NCBI GenBank assembly: GCA_036004405.1 | Contig: DASYRM010000015.1 | Coordinates: forward strand, 42,979-106,978 | Reading direction: 5' to 3' | DNA from: DASYRM01 sp036004405 | GTDB taxonomy: Bacteria; Acidobacteriota; Vicinamibacteria; Vicinamibacterales; UBA2999 | DNA length: 64,000 nt | In this document: positions 61,091 through 64,000 of the stretch, piece by piece | Layout: the number at the start of each line of letters is the position of its first letter | Numbering within the stretch: position 1 is the first letter of the stretch | Program-made: the position numbers and the translations under genes | Notes under the pieces: model-generated | The model's input: only the letters and a program-made list of their open reading frames with translations | The model's database searches: none | What the model was told of the DNA's origin: nothing

Positions 61091-62257
61091 TTAGAGCGCC
61101 TTCTGCAACGCCGCGACCTTGTTGGTCGCTTCCCAGGTGAGGTCCTTGTCGTTCTTCCCGAAGTGGCCGTAGTTGGTCGTCTTCGAGTAGATCGGCCGCA
61201 GCAGGTTCAGCTGCGCCACGATGTCGGACGGCTGGAAACTGAAGACGCGATTGACGGCGCGCGTGATCTTCGACACCGGCACCGTCTCGGTGCCGAAGCA
61301 GTCGATGTGCACGCTCACCGGATCCGGGTGGCCGATCGCGTAGGCGAACTGCACCTCGCACTTGGCGGCCAGGTTGGCGGCCACGACGTTCTTGGCCACC
61401 CAGCGGCCCATGTACGCGGCGCTGCGGTCCACCTTCGAGGGATCCTTGCCGGAGAACGCGCCACCGCCGTGACGGCCCATGCCGCCGTAGCTGTCGACGA
61501 TGATCTTGCGGCCGGTGAGACCGGTGTCACCCTGCGGCCCGCCAACGACGAAGCGGCCGGTCGGGTTGATCAGGAACTCGGTCTTGTTGGTCATCATCCG
61601 CGCCGGCAGGCACTTCTTGATGACGTTCTCGATACAGAATCGTTCGATCTCTTTGTGCGAGACGTCGGCCGCGTGCTGCGTCGAGATCACCACGTTGGCG
61701 ATGCGCACCGGCTTGCCGTTCTCGTACACCACCGACACCTGCGACTTGGCGTCGGGCCGCAGCCACGCGGCGCCGCCGGCCTTGCGGATCTTGGTCAGCT
61801 GGCGGCCGAGGCGGTGCGCGAACATGATCGGCGCCGGCATCAGCTCGGGCGTCTCGTTGCTCGCGTAGCCGAACATCAGGCCCTGGTCACCGGCGCCCTG
61901 CTTGGCGGTCTTCTTCCCCACGGCCTTCTTCGCATCCACGCCCTGTGAGATGTCCGGCGACTGCTGGGTGACCAGCAGGTTGATGAACACCTTGTCGGCG
62001 TGGAAGACGTCGTCGTCGTTGACGTAGCCGATCTCGCGGATGGCCTTACGCGCGATCGTTTCGAAGTCGAGTTTCGTCTTGGTCGTGATCTCGCCACCGA
62101 TGACCACGACGTTCGACTTGACGAAGGTTTCGCAGGCCACGCGGCTGTACTTGTCTCCGGCGAGGCACGCGTCGAGGACCGCGTCGGAGATGGTATCGGC
62201 GACCTTGTCGGGGTGACCCTCGCCGACCGACTCCGAGGAGAAAATGTATGTGTCCAT
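61091..62257 (-). CDS. metK: S-adenosylmethionine synthetase
   Basis: 388 residues. Makes SAM from methionine and ATP. SESVGEGHPDKVADTISD (ATP site), GAGDQGLMFGYA and the P-loop GGGAFSGKDPSKVDRS with RWVAKNVVAA are all present. The ATG follows GGAGT with short spacing, directly after a terminator. A full leader with promoter, antiterminator and terminator precedes it, so SAM-dependent control of its own synthesis is likely. Confidence 0.95.
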   Translation of the reverse strand: MDTYIFSSESVGEGHPDKVADTISDAVLDACLAGDKYSRVACETFVKSNVVVIGGEITTKTKLDFETIARKAIREIGYVNDDDVFHADKVFINLLVTQQSPDISQGVDAKKAVGKKTAKQGAGDQGLMFGYASNETPELMPAPIMFAHRLGRQLTKIRKAGGAAWLRPDAKSQVSVVYENGKPVRIANVVISTQHAADVSHKEIERFCIENVIKKCLPARMMTNKTEFLINPTGRFVVGGPQGDTGLTGRKIIVDSYGGMGRHGGGAFSGKDPSKVDRSAAYMGRWVAKNVVAANLAAKCEVQFAYAIGHPDPVSVHIDCFGTETVPVSKITRAVNRVFSFQPSDIVAQLNLLRPIYSKTTNYGHFGKNDKDLTWEATNKVAALQKAL

Positions 62258-62402
62258 AACACTCCAAAAAAAAGCCCGCGATGGTCGCGGGCTGCTCGCG
62301 ACTTAGACAGATATGCCAGGCGGTGCCTGACACGTGCGGTCCATCAAGTCGTGGAAATCACCGCACGAACGACCCTCAAGTATCATTCGCGGCCGCAAGG
62401 AC
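62258..62402 (-). promoter_or_regulatory. metK leader with transcription attenuator; candidate SAM-sensing riboswitch
   Basis: Minus strand. Terminator: AGCCCGCGA/TCGCGGGCT (62273-62293, loop of three) followed by eight T (62266-62273), immediately before the ribosome-binding site. Antiterminator: GTCGCG/CGCGAC (62284-62289 with 62297-62302), which uses the same bases as the terminator stem, so the two exclude each other. Upstream are GTGCGGT/ACCGCAC (62334-62340 with 62360-62366) and a CAGGC/GCCTG hairpin (62317-62329). A GGTGATTT box next to the first stem recalls SAM-II/SAM-V aptamers but the rest of that consensus is not clearly met, so the class is open. Confidence 0.6.
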
Positions 62403-62408
62403 TGTCAA
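62380..62408 (-). promoter_or_regulatory. Sigma-70-type promoter of metK
   Basis: On the minus strand: TTGACA (62408-62403), 17-base spacer, TGATAC (62385-62380). Transcript start predicted near 62373, giving a leader of about 115 bases. Confidence 0.7.
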
Positions 62409-62450
62409 ACCACCGCGGCACCGCGCAATTTCGCCAGCCGCACAGGATGC

Positions 62451-62470
62451 GGGCCGCCTGAAGGCGGCCC
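62451..62470. repeat. Intergenic hairpin element
   Basis: GGGCCGCCT (62451-62459), loop GA, AGGCGGCCC (62462-62470), followed by CTACGGCGGGCGCTACG. Its trailing CTA (62483-62485) is the stop codon of the next minus-strand gene. Same core as at 28001 and 30535. Confidence 0.7.
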
Positions 62471-62482
62471 CTACGGCGGGCG

Positions 62483-63523
62483 CTACGCCTTCTTCTTGAT
62501 CGTGCCCGTGACCCCCTCGGGCGAGCAGTTGAACGGCTCGATCTTCAGCGCCGACGGCGCGTACTCGTTGAGAGAGCGCGGGAAGGGCTGCTTGAAGAAC
62601 GCGGGGTCGGCCATGTCGACCTCGAGGACCAGGCGCTGGCGGGCGGCGTCGAAGTGCAGCCGCTCGACGGTGGTCAGCGCGTCGGAGTGCAGCAGCCCCT
62701 TCGTCGGCTGCCCCGGCTGCTCGACGTACTGGTTCAACACGCCGGCCGAGTAGTTCGCGGTCTCGATGACCAGCGTGTCGCCTTCCATGTGCCCGACCGA
62801 GTAGCCGAGCGACCCGCGCCTGGCGTCCTTCGGCACCGACTTCTGGTTCATGTGGATGACGCGGCGCACGTCCATCCACTCATGGCGCAGCACGACGTCG
62901 CTGCCCTCGCGCACGACCTCGAGCGGCGTGCCGGGCGCGCCCCACACGCGGCGGATCGCCACCGGATCGCAGCGGAACGTCGGATCGTCCTTGAACGGGT
63001 CGTAGCCGGACACCGCCTTCTCACCCGCCGGCGTCATCAGCTGGATCATCGGCTGCGGGCCGCTCGTACTGCGGTTCGCCACTGGAGCCAGGAGCCAGGT
63101 GCCGAAGATGTCCTTACGGGGCGCCACCGGCGGCGCGGTGCCGGGCCCGCCGCGCGGACCGTTCACGCTCAGCACGCGCCCGTCCGCAAGCTCGACGCTG
63201 TCGAAGAAGCACATGTAGGGGCTGTGGCGCGACAGCGAACCGGTCACGCGAATGCGCGTGCCGGTTTTCATGATCTGCGGCGTGACGCCGTTGCGCGTGA
63301 GCTGCGTGACGCCGTGCGACTCGCAGACGTACTCCTGCGACTTCCCGTTCTCGTCCACCGCCTTGATGTGCACGTAGCTGTGCGGATTGCGCCCCTCGAA
63401 CTCGGTGATCTCGCCGGAGATGCTCACCGGCTTGCTCGAGTCGAAGTGCGGCGCGAAGCTGTGGTGAGCGAACGCCGGAGTGGCGAGTGCCATGAACGCG
63501 AACGCGGCGAATATCCGTCGCAT
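62483..63523 (-). CDS. DUF6152-family exported protein
   Basis: 346 residues. Signal peptide ending PAFA, then HHSFAPHFDSSKPVSISGEITEFEGRNPHSY, the signature of DUF6152 proteins, with GTRIRVTGSLSRHSPYMCFFDSVEL. A C-terminal module (GHMEGDTLVIETANYS ... VERLHFDAARQRLVLEVDMADPAFF ... CSPEG) parallels that of the protein at 40627. Common in Acidobacteriota and Proteobacteria; function unknown. Transcribed toward metK, whose promoter lies beyond its stop. Confidence 0.8.
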   Translation of the reverse strand: MRRIFAAFAFMALATPAFAHHSFAPHFDSSKPVSISGEITEFEGRNPHSYVHIKAVDENGKSQEYVCESHGVTQLTRNGVTPQIMKTGTRIRVTGSLSRHSPYMCFFDSVELADGRVLSVNGPRGGPGTAPPVAPRKDIFGTWLLAPVANRSTSGPQPMIQLMTPAGEKAVSGYDPFKDDPTFRCDPVAIRRVWGAPGTPLEVVREGSDVVLRHEWMDVRRVIHMNQKSVPKDARRGSLGYSVGHMEGDTLVIETANYSAGVLNQYVEQPGQPTKGLLHSDALTTVERLHFDAARQRLVLEVDMADPAFFKQPFPRSLNEYAPSALKIEPFNCSPEGVTGTIKKKA

Positions 63524-63558
63524 GAGCCTGCTCCTGATGAACGCGGAGAGTATACGGC

Positions 63559-64000
63559 CTAGGGTCCAAAGATTTTGCCGGGATTCATCAGGCCGCGGGG
63601 ATCCAAGGCGGTCTTCAACGCACGCATGACGCCGACGGCGTCCTCGCCGTGTTCGTCGAGCAGGTACTGCTGTTTACCCAGGCCGATGCCGTGCTCGCCC
63701 GTGCAGGTGCCGCCGAGTCGGAGCGCCCGGGCGACCAGGCGCGCGTTGAGCGCCTTCACCTCGTCCACCTCTCGCGGATCGTTCGGGTCGAGGACGAAGT
63801 TCAGGTGGAAGTTGCCGTCGCCGACGTGGCCGACCAGCGGGGCATACGTGCGCGACGCCGCGAGCTCGCGCTTGGTCTCCACGATGCACTCGGCGAGCGC
63901 GGAGATCGGCACGCAGACGTCGGTGACCCAGGCTTTGCCGCCCGGGCGCATCGCCAGCGCCGCGTAGTAGGTGTTGTGGCGCGCCGCCCAGAGCGTGGCC
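63559..64000 (-). CDS. FAD-linked oxidase, D-lactate/glycolate dehydrogenase type (5' end outside window)
   Basis: Only the C-terminal 147 residues are in the window. They contain the FAD-oxidase C-terminal domain: ATLWAARHNTYY, GHVGDGNFHLNFVLDP (substrate-site His-Asp), GTCTGEHGIGLGKQQYL and the closing LDPRGLMNPGKIF. This pattern fits D-lactate dehydrogenase (cytochrome) and GlcD-like enzymes. The N-terminal FAD-binding domain is missing at the edge. Substrate undecided between D-lactate, glycolate and 2-hydroxyglutarate. Confidence 0.88.
   Translation of the reverse strand, partial: ATLWAARHNTYYAALAMRPGGKAWVTDVCVPISALAECIVETKRELAASRTYAPLVGHVGDGNFHLNFVLDPNDPREVDEVKALNARLVARALRLGGTCTGEHGIGLGKQQYLLDEHGEDAVGVMRALKTALDPRGLMNPGKIFGP

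Overview
The window is GC-rich, densely coded DNA with no rRNA, tRNA, CRISPR array or insertion sequence that I could recognise. The gene content points to an Acidobacteriota genome, probably of the Vicinamibacteria type. It has two members of the soil-associated TIGR03435 family, an Oar-like TonB-dependent receptor with a carboxypeptidase-regulatory domain, many exported proteins of unknown function, DUF6152, and a tandem pair of CNNM/CorC-type transporters. Taxonomy is inferred from gene families only. The edges cut a divergent malate/lactate dehydrogenase-like gene (left) and a FAD-linked oxidase (right).

Layout. 1-9.8 kb: degenerate MDH-like gene, secreted M28 peptidase, two CNNM-type transporters, a membrane-anchored TIR protein, then lpd-E2-lipB on the minus strand (lipoamide dehydrogenase, an acyltransferase E2 and the octanoyltransferase that primes its lipoyl domain). 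10-19.4 kb: a sigma-54 response regulator, an HU-like protein, queF, a Cof-type phosphatase, sucA-sucB, a double-FKBP exported isomerase and a nucleotidyltransferase toxin-antitoxin-like pair. 19.4-31.9 kb: TonB receptor, methyltransferase, pruA, MATE exporter, serine hydrolase, HAD and NAD(P)-binding proteins, a VOC protein and a TIGR03435 gene with a membrane-protein partner. 32-41.7 kb: a decayed DUF222-HNH gene, HAD, YdeI-like protein, threonine aldolase, OsmC, parE, a NYN-LOTUS putative RNase and exported proteins. 41.7-48.5 kb: a three-gene cysteine-rich lipoprotein/membrane cassette, two VapBC modules, a haloacid dehalogenase-like protein and an MBL hydrolase. 48.5-54.5 kb: parC, prfC, two small proteins, and a TetR/cupin divergon with paired operators. 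54.5-60 kb: a three-gene operon encoding a TIR-DUF4062-TIR protein, a membrane-anchored STAND ATPase with TPRs, and an outer-membrane beta-barrel. 60-64 kb: FkbM methyltransferase, metK behind a transcription attenuator, DUF6152 protein and the FAD oxidase.

The strongest candidate for an undescribed system is 54551-60014. The architecture (TIR effector-like protein translationally coupled to a STAND sensor-like ATPase) resembles bacterial immune signalling, but the membrane anchor on the STAND protein and the co-directional outer-membrane barrel are unusual. A second theme is non-coding. A family of short hairpins with covarying stems lies between genes, and in ten cases the TAG stop codon of the neighbouring gene is the TAG at the edge of the element. 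A separate CCTTGG-type tandem repeat sits immediately upstream of four minus-strand start codons. The metK leader carries mutually exclusive terminator and antiterminator hairpins.
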